A stretch of 64,000 nt of DNA from contig NC_013947.1 in assembly GCF_000024545.1 (NCBI RefSeq), forward strand, positions 682,001 through 746,000, written 5' to 3'. The DNA is from Stackebrandtia nassauensis DSM 44728. Its GTDB lineage: Bacteria; Actinomycetota; Actinomycetes; Mycobacteriales; Micromonosporaceae. Of this stretch, positions 1 through 8,286 are shown piece by piece. Position numbers and translations under genes: made by a program. Position 1 is the first letter of the stretch. Every line of letters starts with the position of its first letter. The notes under the pieces were generated by a model. That model was not told the DNA's origin. It was given only the letters and a program-made list of their open reading frames with translations, and did not search any database.

Positions 1-762
1 CTGCCCGCCCAGGCCGAGGACCGGAACCTCCCCAAGTGCCCGCAGGTCTTCACGCACGGCGGTTACCCGGAGGTCAACCCGGACGGCTGGAAGCGGGACC
101 AGGTGCGCCAGCCCAACAATCCGATGGCGCTGCAGGCGTACAAGGACATGGGTTCGGTCGGCGTCGAGGCCGACATCCAGCTCACCAAGGACGGCCACAA
201 GGCGGTCATGTGGCACAACGGCAGCACCTACTGGCTGACCGGCTCGCACCGCAACGTCAACGACATCTGGTGGAACACCGGGCCCGACAAGATGTCGGGC
301 CGCACCATCGAGGTCGGTCCGTTCAAGGGCGAGACGGTCTACACGCTGCGCGGCTACCTGGATTCCCTGTACGAGAAGAAGATGGTGCCGCTGCTGGAGA
401 TCAAGCCCTCGGCCGCGCAGTCGCTGCTGCATTCCGACGCGGGCGTCCGGGACGGGGCCTGGAAAGAGGTCATCGATCCGATCAGGGAACGCATCGACCG
501 CCAGGAGATCATGATCTACACCCACGACGCGAACCTCCGTCCCGAGATGCAGGCCCGGTTCAAGGCCGCCGGACTGGAGAAGGCGTTCCCCACCGCCGAG
601 ACCGGGCCCGTGTGGCCGGACACGGTGGGCTGGGAGGAGCCGCCACCGGCGGCCGACGGCAACTTCGCCTCCTGGCAGGCCGCCCTGGACAAGGGACCCA
701 ACCGGATGGCCACCGACTGGCCCAAGGAAATGGTGGCCTGGCTGAAGGGCAAGTGCGAATAG
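1..762 (+). CDS. Glycerophosphodiester phosphodiesterase-like protein, 5'-truncated
   Basis: The open frame enters from the left edge, so the start is outside the window; 253 codons are visible. The visible part has the pattern of the GDPD TIM barrel: a THGGYPE motif near its start in the place of the usual HR(G), then VEADIQLTKDG followed by a WHN histidine (the Glu/Asp metal ligands and second catalytic His), and a LLEIKP strand with the conserved Glu-Lys. The end, with ATDWPKEMVAWL, resembles the last barrel strand and helix. GDPD enzymes hydrolyse glycerophosphodiesters to glycerol-3-phosphate and an alcohol, and many actinobacterial ones are secreted. Whether this one has a signal peptide cannot be seen. 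The next gene starts about 40 nt downstream from its own promoter. Confidence 0.8.
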   Translation: MPAQAEDRNLPKCPQVFTHGGYPEVNPDGWKRDQVRQPNNPMALQAYKDMGSVGVEADIQLTKDGHKAVMWHNGSTYWLTGSHRNVNDIWWNTGPDKMSGRTIEVGPFKGETVYTLRGYLDSLYEKKMVPLLEIKPSAAQSLLHSDAGVRDGAWKEVIDPIRERIDRQEIMIYTHDANLRPEMQARFKAAGLEKAFPTAETGPVWPDTVGWEEPPPAADGNFASWQAALDKGPNRMATDWPKEMVAWLKGKCE

Positions 763-770
763 CGGGACCG

Positions 771-798
771 TTGACATATACCGATATGGGTATATGAT
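771..798 (+). promoter_or_regulatory. Promoter with overlapping palindromic operator for the ArsR gene
   Basis: A consensus -35 TTGACA (771-776) and a good -10 TATGAT (793-798) are separated by 16 nt. An inverted repeat, CATATACC (775-782) and GGTATATG (789-796), covers both elements. The -10 ends 7 nt before the ATG at 806, so transcription should begin at or next to the start codon and give a leaderless mRNA. ArsR-family repressors usually bind such imperfect palindromes over their own promoter, so autoregulation is the natural reading, though inferred. Confidence 0.7.
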
Positions 799-805
799 TT
801 GAGGC

Positions 806-1159
806 ATGGCTAGAGCGGCGACGACTACGGACGCGTTCAACGCGGTCGCGGAACCCCGAAGGCGCGAGATCCTGGCGATCCTGGCCGAAGGCGAACGCAC
901 CGTGACCGAACTCGTCGACGCGCTCGGCCTGGTGCAGCCGTTGGTGTCCAAACACCTGCGCGTGCTGCGGGAGGTCGGCCTGGTCTCCGTACGGGAGGAG
1001 GGCAGGCGACGCGTGTATTCAATGGACGGACGTCCGCTGAAAGCCGTTCACGACTGGGTGAAGGGCTTCGAACAGACCTGGAACCGGCGCTTCGATCTGC
1101 TGGACGGGGTGCTGGAGGAACTCAAGACGGAGGAAGAGGGCAATGAGGATCGAGAATAG
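806..1159 (+). CDS. ArsR-family winged-helix transcriptional regulator
   Basis: The 117-residue protein has the typical size and layout of an ArsR/SdpR-type winged helix. AEPRRREILAIL forms the first helices, and TVTELVDALGLVQPLVSKHL is the helix-turn-helix with its recognition helix. The wing is around VREEGRRRVYSM and an acidic C-terminal helix follows. There is no CxC metal-binding motif, so metal sensing is unlikely. This subgroup is usually found next to an SRPBCC/AHSA1 gene, as here: the next gene begins 17 nt before this one stops, so they are co-transcribed and probably translationally coupled. The start is the ATG lying right at the predicted transcription start. The palindrome at 775-796 is the likely binding site. 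The inducer is unknown. Confidence 0.88.
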   Translation: MARAATTTDAFNAVAEPRRREILAILAEGERTVTELVDALGLVQPLVSKHLRVLREVGLVSVREEGRRRVYSMDGRPLKAVHDWVKGFEQTWNRRFDLLDGVLEELKTEEEGNEDRE

Positions 1160-1628
1160 GACCGCGAAGGTCACCACTCCCAGCGACACCCAGATCCTGA
1201 TGACGCGGGAGTTCAACGCCCCCAAGCATCTGGTGTTCAAGGCGTGGACTACGCCCGAGCTCATCAAGTGCTGGTGGAGCGGCGGGCGCGGTGAGGTCAC
1301 CGTCGCCGAGGTCGACCTGCGGGTCGGCGGCACCTGGCGGTACGTCATCGCCTCCGAGCACGGCGAGGTCGGCTTCAACGGCGAGTACCTGGAGATCGTC
1401 CCGAACGAGCGCATCGTCAACACCGAGATCTACGAGCAGGCGCCCGAGGGCACCAAACCCGCCGACAACTTCGTGACCTTCACCGAGACCGACGGCCGGG
1501 GCAAGATCGAACTGCTGATGGAGTGCCACAGCAAGGAAGTCCGCGACGCCGTGCTCGCGTCCGGTATGGAGGAAGGACTCCAGGACTCCTGGGACGCGAT
1601 GGACCGCGTCGCGCAGTCGCTGAAGTGA
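1143..1628 (+). CDS. SRPBCC (AHSA1/START-like) domain protein
   Basis: This 161-residue protein has the Activator-of-Hsp90 homology 1-like fold. TREFNAPKHLVFKAWTTPELIKCWW near the N-terminus is the family signature, followed by the central GGTWRYVI strand and a late EGLQDSWDAMDRVAQSL helix. These small helix-grip proteins have a hydrophobic cavity that binds ligands, but individual functions are mostly unknown. An AGAGGG-type ribosome binding site lies inside the end of the arsR gene just before the ATG. ArsR-SRPBCC pairs are common in actinobacteria; the regulator presumably controls this gene through the shared promoter at 771-798. No signal peptide or membrane segment is visible. Confidence 0.85.
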   Translation: MRIENRTAKVTTPSDTQILMTREFNAPKHLVFKAWTTPELIKCWWSGGRGEVTVAEVDLRVGGTWRYVIASEHGEVGFNGEYLEIVPNERIVNTEIYEQAPEGTKPADNFVTFTETDGRGKIELLMECHSKEVRDAVLASGMEEGLQDSWDAMDRVAQSLK

Positions 1629-1679
1629 CCGAGCCGGACCTCGCGGCGTCGGCCGGGCGTTCCGCATATTGTGGGCCGT

Positions 1680-2645
1680 ATGGCTATCGATGTCGTCCTT
1701 GATGTGGACACCGGCGTCGACGACGCGTTGGCGCTGCTGTTCGCCACCGCCCACCCCGCGCTGCGGGTGCGGGCGGTGACCTGTGTGGCCGGGAACGTGG
1801 ACGTCGACCAGGCGACCCGCAACAGTCTGGCGGTGTTGGACGCCGCCGGACACCCGGACATCCCGGTGGCGCGCGGCGCCGACCGGCCGCTGCTGCGTCC
1901 CTTCAACGGGGCCCGGGCCGTGCACGGCGACAACGGTCTGGGCGGTATCGACGTCCCCGACGCCAAGCGGTCGGCCGACAGCGTCCACGCCGTCGAACTG
2001 CTGCGGCGCACCATCATGGACTCGCCCGGCGAGGTGACGCTGATAGCGCTGGCGCCGCTGACCAATGTGGCCCTGCTGCTGCGCATGTATCCCGAGACGG
2101 CCGCCGCCCTGGGCAACGTCATGGTCATGGGCGGCTCGGTGGGGGCGGGCAACACCACCGCGGCGGCCGAGTTCAACATCTGGCAGGACCCGGAGGCGGC
2201 CGCGATCGTGCTGAGTTCCGGTGTGCCGCTGACAATGTACGGACTCGACGTGTTCTACCAGGTGACGGTGGACGCGGCCGGGGTGAAGCGACTGCTGGAG
2301 TCGTCGAAGCCCGGCGCGAGCCTCGCGGCGCGGCTGCTGGAGGGCCGAACGGGGACCTGGCGGCACGAGAGCCGGATCACCGAACCGGAGGCGGCCTGCG
2401 TCGGCGACGCCGGGGCGGTGTGCGCGGTGGCCGACCCGCAGGGCCTGACGACCCGCTCGCTGCCGGTGCACGTGGCGCTGGGCGAGGGCCCGACCCGGGG
2501 ACTGACGCTGGTGGACGTGCGCGGCAACCCCAACAGCGTCCCGCTGTCCGGCGACGTGGGCGTCGGGCAGGTGGACGTGGGCGTGGCCGTCGACGGCGCC
2601 CGGTACCGGCGGCTGTTCGTGGAGACGGTGGCCGCCGATGACTGA
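1680..2645 (+). CDS. Inosine/uridine-preferring nucleoside hydrolase
   Basis: Nucleoside hydrolases of this family cleave the N-glycosidic bond of ribonucleosides, giving free base and ribose, using a Ca2+ held by an N-terminal aspartate cluster. That cluster is seen as DVDTGVDDALAL at about residues 8-19. HGDNGLGG and the central VMGGS and EFNIWQDPEAA segments also match the family. I use the ATG at 1680 (321 residues). A GTG at 1671 is in frame, but there is no Shine-Dalgarno before either, and a CATATT-like -10 (1665-1670) would place transcription near 1680, suggesting a leaderless start. The stop overlaps the start of the ribokinase gene by 8 nt. Together they would turn nucleosides into base plus ribose-5-phosphate. 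Confidence 0.87.
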   Translation: MAIDVVLDVDTGVDDALALLFATAHPALRVRAVTCVAGNVDVDQATRNSLAVLDAAGHPDIPVARGADRPLLRPFNGARAVHGDNGLGGIDVPDAKRSADSVHAVELLRRTIMDSPGEVTLIALAPLTNVALLLRMYPETAAALGNVMVMGGSVGAGNTTAAAEFNIWQDPEAAAIVLSSGVPLTMYGLDVFYQVTVDAAGVKRLLESSKPGASLAARLLEGRTGTWRHESRITEPEAACVGDAGAVCAVADPQGLTTRSLPVHVALGEGPTRGLTLVDVRGNPNSVPLSGDVGVGQVDVGVAVDGARYRRLFVETVAADD

Positions 2646-3471
2646 CGTCTGCGTTGTCGGTTCCCTCAACATCGACGTGGCCGCGCGAGTCGCGAACCTG
2701 CCCAGGCCCGGCGAGACGGTCTCGGCGAGCGACCTGTCCCGCGCCCCGGGCGGCAAGGGCGCCAACCAGGCACTGGCCGCCGCCCGCGCCGGAGCCGAGA
2801 CCATGCTGATGGGACGCATCGGCGACGACTCGGCCGGATCCGAGTACCTCGCCGGGCTCGGCGAACGCGGCGTCGACTGCCTGGCGGTCGTGGTGACCGA
2901 CGCGACCCCCTCGGGGCACGCGCTCATCGCCGTGAACGAGGCGGGGGAGAACACCATCATCGTGGCACCGGGAGCCAATGCCGCCGTGACCACTTCGGAC
3001 GTCGACCGGTGGCGGTCGCAGATCGCCGACGCCCGGGTGTTGTTGCTGCAGTTCGAGTTGCCCGACGAGGTGACCGCCCACGCGGCCCGGCTGGCCAAAC
3101 AGTCCGACACCACCGTGGTGCTCAACCCGTCCCCGTTCAAGCCCGTCGACCCCGAGCTGCTGGCCGACATCGACATCCTCGTGGTCAACGAACTGGAACA
3201 GTCCGAGCTCGGCGACACCGGTGTGTCCACAGTGGTGACGCTCGGTGCCGACGGCGCCCGCTGGGACGACGTCCACGTGCCCTCGCCGTCCGTCGAACAC
3301 GTCGACACCACCGGCGCCGGAGACGCGTTCACCGGCACCTTCGCCGCCGCGCTCGCGTCCGGTGCCGACAAGACCGCCGCGCTGGAGGCGGCCGTGGCGG
3401 CCGGATCGGCCGCGTGCGAACACCACGGCGCCCAGGGCTGGGTCTTCGGCGAAGCCGAGTCCGGCGACTAG
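2638..3471 (+). CDS. rbsK: Ribokinase (PfkB family)
   Basis: A 277-residue PfkB-fold sugar kinase, slightly shorter than the roughly 300 residues usual for ribokinase. The N-terminal signature APGGKGANQALAAARAGA (about residues 37-54) is of the ribokinase type, and the second signature DTTGAGDAFTGTF (near residue 222) carries the catalytic Asp. It phosphorylates ribose to ribose-5-phosphate. The start overlaps the upstream nucleoside hydrolase by 8 nt, so the substrate is most likely ribose released by that enzyme. The gene ends 10 nt from the stop of the convergent iolG-like gene. Other PfkB substrates cannot be ruled out from sequence alone. Confidence 0.85.
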   Translation: MTDVCVVGSLNIDVAARVANLPRPGETVSASDLSRAPGGKGANQALAAARAGAETMLMGRIGDDSAGSEYLAGLGERGVDCLAVVVTDATPSGHALIAVNEAGENTIIVAPGANAAVTTSDVDRWRSQIADARVLLLQFELPDEVTAHAARLAKQSDTTVVLNPSPFKPVDPELLADIDILVVNELEQSELGDTGVSTVVTLGADGARWDDVHVPSPSVEHVDTTGAGDAFTGTFAAALASGADKTAALEAAVAAGSAACEHHGAQGWVFGEAESGD

Positions 3472-3481
3472 CCGGCCGGTC

Positions 3482-4486
3482 TCAGTCGTAGAAGCCGGGC
3501 CGCGCCGGCATCGGGATCGACTCGATACCGCCACTGTGGAGCGCCTTGACGGTCGCGTCGGCGATGACCGCCGCCGCGTAACCGTCCCAGGCGCTCGGCC
3601 CCGAGGTGCGGTCCTCGGCCACGGCATCGATCCATTCCTGGATCTCGACGTCGAACGCCGTGGTGAAGCGCTCCTGCCAGGTCTGCGGGACGGCGCGCGT
3701 CTCGCGGGCCTGCGAGCGGACCGACAGCCGGGCCGGGTCCGGCAGTCGCGCGGTCCCGGTCTCGCCCACGGCTTCGCACTGGATGTCGTAGCCGTACTGG
3801 CAGTTGACGAACACCTCGACGTCGGCGCGCACACCGCTGTCGGAGGCGTAGAGCATGATCTGCGGGTCCTGGAGGTGTGCGTGCCGCCGGGATGTCTTAC
3901 GCGGGGTGAGGACCTGGACCGAGGTGAGCTCCTCGTCGAGCAGCCAGCGGATCGCGTCGATCTCGTGGATGGCGGTGTCGGTCGTGGCCATCTCGGAGTG
4001 GTACGACTCGACGGCGAACGGATTGCGATGCACACAGTGGATCATCAACGGGTCGCCGATCTCGCCACCGTCCAGCGCCGCCTTCAGCTGCCGGTAGTCG
4101 CTGTCGAACCGCCGCATGAAACCCACCTGCACCAGCCGACGGCCCGCCGCCTGCTCGGCGGCCACGACGCGCTCGCAGTCGGCCGCCGTGGTGGCCAGCG
4201 GTTTCTCGCTGAACACCGGCTTTCCGGCCGCCAGGCAGCCGAGTACGTACTCGGCGTGGGTCGGTGCCAGCGAGGCGACCAGTACCGCGTCCACCTCCGC
4301 GTTGGCGATGAGCTCGGCGCCACTGGGAAACGCCTTGGCGTCCACCCGGGCCGCGATCGCCGCGGCCCGCTCCTGGTCCAGGTCGCTGACGGCGACCACC
4401 CGGCCGCCGCGGCACTTCTCGCCGATGCGTCTGATGTGGTCGGAACCGATGCTGCCGGTCCCGATCACTCCGATGTTGACAGTCAT
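3482..4486 (-). CDS. iolG: Gfo/Idh/MocA-family dehydrogenase, probable inositol 2-dehydrogenase
   Basis: The 334-residue protein starts with a Rossmann NAD-binding motif (GVIGTGSIGSDHIRR, residues 6-20). It then has the family EKP motif (SEKPLATTAADC, around residue 94) and the C-terminal alpha/beta substrate domain with HEIDAIRWL. This family oxidises a hydroxyl of a sugar or polyol with NAD. As the last gene of the inositol operon it would convert myo-inositol to 2-keto-myo-inositol (scyllo-inosose), the first step of the pathway. The assignment to inositol rests mainly on context. It follows the ABC ATPase gene by 12 nt. Confidence 0.8.
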   Translation of the reverse strand: MTVNIGVIGTGSIGSDHIRRIGEKCRGGRVVAVSDLDQERAAAIAARVDAKAFPSGAELIANAEVDAVLVASLAPTHAEYVLGCLAAGKPVFSEKPLATTAADCERVVAAEQAAGRRLVQVGFMRRFDSDYRQLKAALDGGEIGDPLMIHCVHRNPFAVESYHSEMATTDTAIHEIDAIRWLLDEELTSVQVLTPRKTSRRHAHLQDPQIMLYASDSGVRADVEVFVNCQYGYDIQCEAVGETGTARLPDPARLSVRSQARETRAVPQTWQERFTTAFDVEIQEWIDAVAEDRTSGPSAWDGYAAAVIADATVKALHSGGIESIPMPARPGFYD

Positions 4487-4498
4487 TGCCTCTGGCTC

Positions 4499-5302
<804 letters not shown>

Positions 5303-5307
5303 CGGGT

Positions 5308-6360
5308 TCACCTCCTGCCCGCCTGCCGCCGGACCCAGGCGTTGATCACCGTGGCCAAGAGCAGCATCGCGCCGACGAAGAACATCAGCCAGTTGTCGTC
5401 CCAGCCCGCGTAGACGATGCCCTGTTTGGTCATGCCGTAGATCAGCGCGCCGATCGCGGCGCCGACGGCGGTGCCGTAGCCACCGGTCAGCAGACAGCCG
5501 CCGATCACCGCGGCCATGATGTACAGCAGCTCGTTGCCGATTCCCTCACCGGACTGCACGGTGTTGTACTCGAACAGCAGGTGCATGCCGCTGAACCACG
5601 CGGCGGCACCCATCACCATGAACAGTCCGATCTTGACCCGGTTGACGGGGACACCGACGGCGCGGGCGCTGTCGGCGTCCCCTCCGGACGCGTAGATCCA
5701 GTTGCCGACCCGGGTGCGCAGCAGCACCCAGGTGGCCAGGCCCACGAACAGCAGCCACCACAACACGGTGATCTGGATGTCGACGCCGAAGAGGCTGAAC
5801 TCGCTGGCGAACACCGCCTCGGCGGCGGCGAAACCGTCCATGTCGGAGATACGGTCCGAGGCGGTGCTGCCGGTGATGAGCTTGGTGAGCGCGACGTTGA
5901 GTCCCTGCAACATCAGGAACGTCGACAGTGTCACCAGGAAGCTGGGCAGTTTGGTGCGCACCAGCAGCCAGCCGTTGACGAAACCGACGGCCAGCCCGAA
6001 CGCCAGCGACGCGAACACGCCGACCCACACGTTCACCGACAGCTGGTAGGTGAAGATCGCCCCGAACAGGGCGGTGGCGATCACGCCGACCCCGGCCGAC
6101 AGGTCGAACTCGCCGCCGATCATCAACAGCGCGACGGCCACCGCCATGATCCCGATCGTCGAGGTCTCGTACAGGATCGTCGACCAGGACGAGGCGTTGC
6201 GGAACGTCGGCGCCAGCGCGTAGAACACCGCGAACACCGCGATGGCACCCACCAGGGAACCGAACTCGGGCCGGGTGAGCAGTCGCAGCAGCGCCGGGCG
6301 GCGGCTCACCTGGGACGCGACCGGGTCGATCTCGGCCGCGACGGACGTGGTCTGGCTCAT
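5308..6360 (-). CDS. Sugar ABC transporter permease (BPD_transp_2 family)
   Basis: The 350-residue membrane protein has about nine or ten hydrophobic segments beginning near residue 30 and running to the C-terminus. A long run of small and hydrophobic residues (GEFDLSAGVGVIATALFGAI, the conserved DLSVG-type motif of RbsC-like permeases) lies in the first third. It forms the transmembrane channel of the importer. The chosen ATG (MSQTTS) removes an unlikely 17-residue extension that would run into the lipoprotein gene. The start lies 7 nt after the lipoprotein stop and the stop lies 5 nt before the ATPase start, typical of one operon. Confidence 0.86.
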   Translation of the reverse strand: MSQTTSVAAEIDPVASQVSRRPALLRLLTRPEFGSLVGAIAVFAVFYALAPTFRNASSWSTILYETSTIGIMAVAVALLMIGGEFDLSAGVGVIATALFGAIFTYQLSVNVWVGVFASLAFGLAVGFVNGWLLVRTKLPSFLVTLSTFLMLQGLNVALTKLITGSTASDRISDMDGFAAAEAVFASEFSLFGVDIQITVLWWLLFVGLATWVLLRTRVGNWIYASGGDADSARAVGVPVNRVKIGLFMVMGAAAWFSGMHLLFEYNTVQSGEGIGNELLYIMAAVIGGCLLTGGYGTAVGAAIGALIYGMTKQGIVYAGWDDNWLMFFVGAMLLLATVINAWVRRQAGRR

Positions 6361-6367
6361 CGACGCG

Positions 6368-7348
6368 TCACCGGGTTCCGTTCTCGGCCCACTTGGAGAT
6401 GTCGTCCACATTGCTCTTGTCGACGATGGCCGGGCCGGTCAGCACCGGTTGGCTGCCGCCGCCGGAGGTGTTGCCGTTGGTGTTGTACAGCCACAGGCCG
6501 TCCACGGCCAGGTAGCCCTGGAGGTACGGCTGCTGGTCGATGGCCCACTGGATGTCGCCGTTCTTGATGGCCTTGACCAGTTCCTTGTTGGTGTCGAAGG
6601 TCGCGACCTTGGCCTTGCTGTCGGCGTCGGCGACGGCCTCCACGGCGGTGGTCGCGATCGGCGCGGCCAGTGTGGAGACGAAGTCGATCTTCTTGTCGGA
6701 CTGGAGCTTGGACGTCAGCGAGGACTTCACGTCCGGCATGTTGCCGCCGTCGACGTACTGGATCTCGGTCTTGCCCTTGAACTCCTCCTTCAGCGCCTTG
6801 CAGCGGGCCTCCTGCGCGACCTGGCCCGACTCGTGGATGACGCACAGCGTCTTCTTGGCGCCGACCTCGTTGAGCTGTTCGCCGAACGCGGTCCCGGCGA
6901 TGGTCTCGTCGTTGCCGAAGTACTCCAGCACGCCGAGGTCCTGCCAGTGGTCGATGCCGGAGTTGAGGCCCACCACCGGAATGCCCGCGTCGGTGGCCTT
7001 CTCCACCGCCGAGGCGACGGCGTCGGGCTTGGCGAGGGTGACCGCGATGCCGTCGACCTTCTGGTCCACCGCGTTGCGGATCAGCTTGGCCTGCCCGGCC
7101 CCCTCGGGGTCGGAGTAGTACTTCAGCTCGATGTTGTCCTTGGCGGCGGCGGCCTCGGCGCCCTCGCGGACGATGTCCCAGAACGTGTCACCCTTGGCGG
7201 AGTGCGTGATCAGGGCGATGGTTTGGCGGGGCGTGTCGGCGCCCTTGCCTTCGTCCTGTTTGCCGCCCGAGGAGGAGCAGGCGGACAGCGCCAGCGCGCT
7301 GGTGGCCACAATGGCCAGTATGAGTCCGGATCGCAGCGGGGTTTTCAT
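6368..7348 (-). CDS. Sugar ABC transporter substrate-binding lipoprotein (RbsB-like)
   Basis: This 326-residue protein has a lipoprotein signal peptide with lipobox LSAC and Cys24 as the acylated residue, then a Ser/Gly-rich linker. The mature part has the type I periplasmic binding fold: TIALITHSAKGDTFWDIVR at the first strand/helix, KVDGIAVTLAKPDA, a GIPVVGLNSG strand and a hinge DTNKELVKAIKNGDIQWAIDQQPYLQGY. It resembles the ribose/inositol-binding proteins of the sugar-binding PBP family. It is placed between the TIM-barrel enzyme and the permease with gaps of 12 and 7 nt, so it should deliver the operon's substrate, probably inositol, to the permease. Confidence 0.88.
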   Translation of the reverse strand: MKTPLRSGLILAIVATSALALSACSSSGGKQDEGKGADTPRQTIALITHSAKGDTFWDIVREGAEAAAAKDNIELKYYSDPEGAGQAKLIRNAVDQKVDGIAVTLAKPDAVASAVEKATDAGIPVVGLNSGIDHWQDLGVLEYFGNDETIAGTAFGEQLNEVGAKKTLCVIHESGQVAQEARCKALKEEFKGKTEIQYVDGGNMPDVKSSLTSKLQSDKKIDFVSTLAAPIATTAVEAVADADSKAKVATFDTNKELVKAIKNGDIQWAIDQQPYLQGYLAVDGLWLYNTNGNTSGGGSQPVLTGPAIVDKSNVDDISKWAENGTR

Positions 7349-7360
7349 GGCGGGGGCCTT

Positions 7361-8272
7361 TCAGGTTTTCTGGTGACTGGCGCCGAGTCCGCAGCCGCGC
7401 AGGTAGTCGCGGGTGCGGACCGCGATGGGCAGCGGCACCTCGGGTTCGCAGGGGTAGAGGTCCTGTTCGACGATGACGAACAGTTCGGCGTCCAGACCGG
7501 ACAGTTCCTCCACGATGGTGGCCGGGTTGGGCACCCCGGCGGGTGGTTCGACGCAGACGCCGCGTTTGACGGCCTCGCCGAAGGACAGGTCCTCGGCGGC
7601 GACGGCGGCCAGGATCTCGGGGTCCATCTGTTTGATGTGGACGTAGCCGATGCGTTCGGAGAACCGGCGGATCAGGTCGAGGTTGTCACCGCCGCCGTAG
7701 GCGACGTGCCCGGTGTCCAGGCACAGCGACACCGCCTCGGGGTCGGTGCCGTCCAGGAACCGCTCGATCTGCGGCTGGGTCTGGATGTGGGTGTCGGCGT
7801 GCGGATGCAGGCACAGCCGCACCCCGTACTCGTCGAGCAGGATCCGGCCCAGCCGGTTGGCGGCCCGCATCGTGGTGGCCCAGTCGTAGGACGTCCACTG
7901 TGGTGACTCCAGGAAGCCGCCGGTCTTCTCGTCGCGGTACAGCGGCGGGATGTACACCAGGTGTTTGGCGCCAAGCGCGGCGGTCAGGGCCGCGACCTTG
8001 CGGGTGGTGGCCAGCATCGAGTCCCATTCGGACTCCCGGTGCAGCGCACCGAAGACGGTGCCACCGCTGACCCTCAGACCCCGGGAGGCGACCTCGTCGG
8101 ACAGTCGCGCCGCGTCGGTGGGCAGGTAGCCGTACGGGCCCAGTTCCAGCCACTCGTAACCGGCACCGGCGAGTTCGTCGAGGAACCGCTGCCACGGCAG
8201 CTGCCGTTCGTCGTCGGGGAACCACACGCCCCAGGAGTCGGGGGCCGAACCGAGTCGCAGTGTCGCTGCCAT
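7361..8272 (-). CDS. IolE/IolI-type TIM-barrel enzyme (probable inosose dehydratase or isomerase)
   Basis: A 303-residue xylose-isomerase-like TIM barrel of the AP endonuclease 2 family. It begins with LGSAPDSWGVWFPDD, close to the usual APDSWG start of actinobacterial members. It has probable metal ligands in LCLHPHADTH, LCLDTGHVAYGG, YVHIKQMDP and FVIVEQDLYP. The ATG at 8272 has an AAGGAG site just upstream; a longer in-frame opening into iolA is not coding. It is the only TIM-barrel isomerase/dehydratase in the operon. The second pathway step, dehydration of 2-keto-myo-inositol (IolE), is therefore the best guess, with IolI-type isomerase as the alternative. Confidence 0.75.
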   Translation of the reverse strand: MAATLRLGSAPDSWGVWFPDDERQLPWQRFLDELAGAGYEWLELGPYGYLPTDAARLSDEVASRGLRVSGGTVFGALHRESEWDSMLATTRKVAALTAALGAKHLVYIPPLYRDEKTGGFLESPQWTSYDWATTMRAANRLGRILLDEYGVRLCLHPHADTHIQTQPQIERFLDGTDPEAVSLCLDTGHVAYGGGDNLDLIRRFSERIGYVHIKQMDPEILAAVAAEDLSFGEAVKRGVCVEPPAGVPNPATIVEELSGLDAELFVIVEQDLYPCEPEVPLPIAVRTRDYLRGCGLGASHQKT

Positions 8273-8286
8273 TGTCACTCTCCTTG

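Noticed and set aside
1122-3371. A 749-codon minus-strand open frame opposite the SRPBCC, nucleoside hydrolase and ribokinase genes
   Set aside because: It runs across three well-supported genes and has shadow composition.
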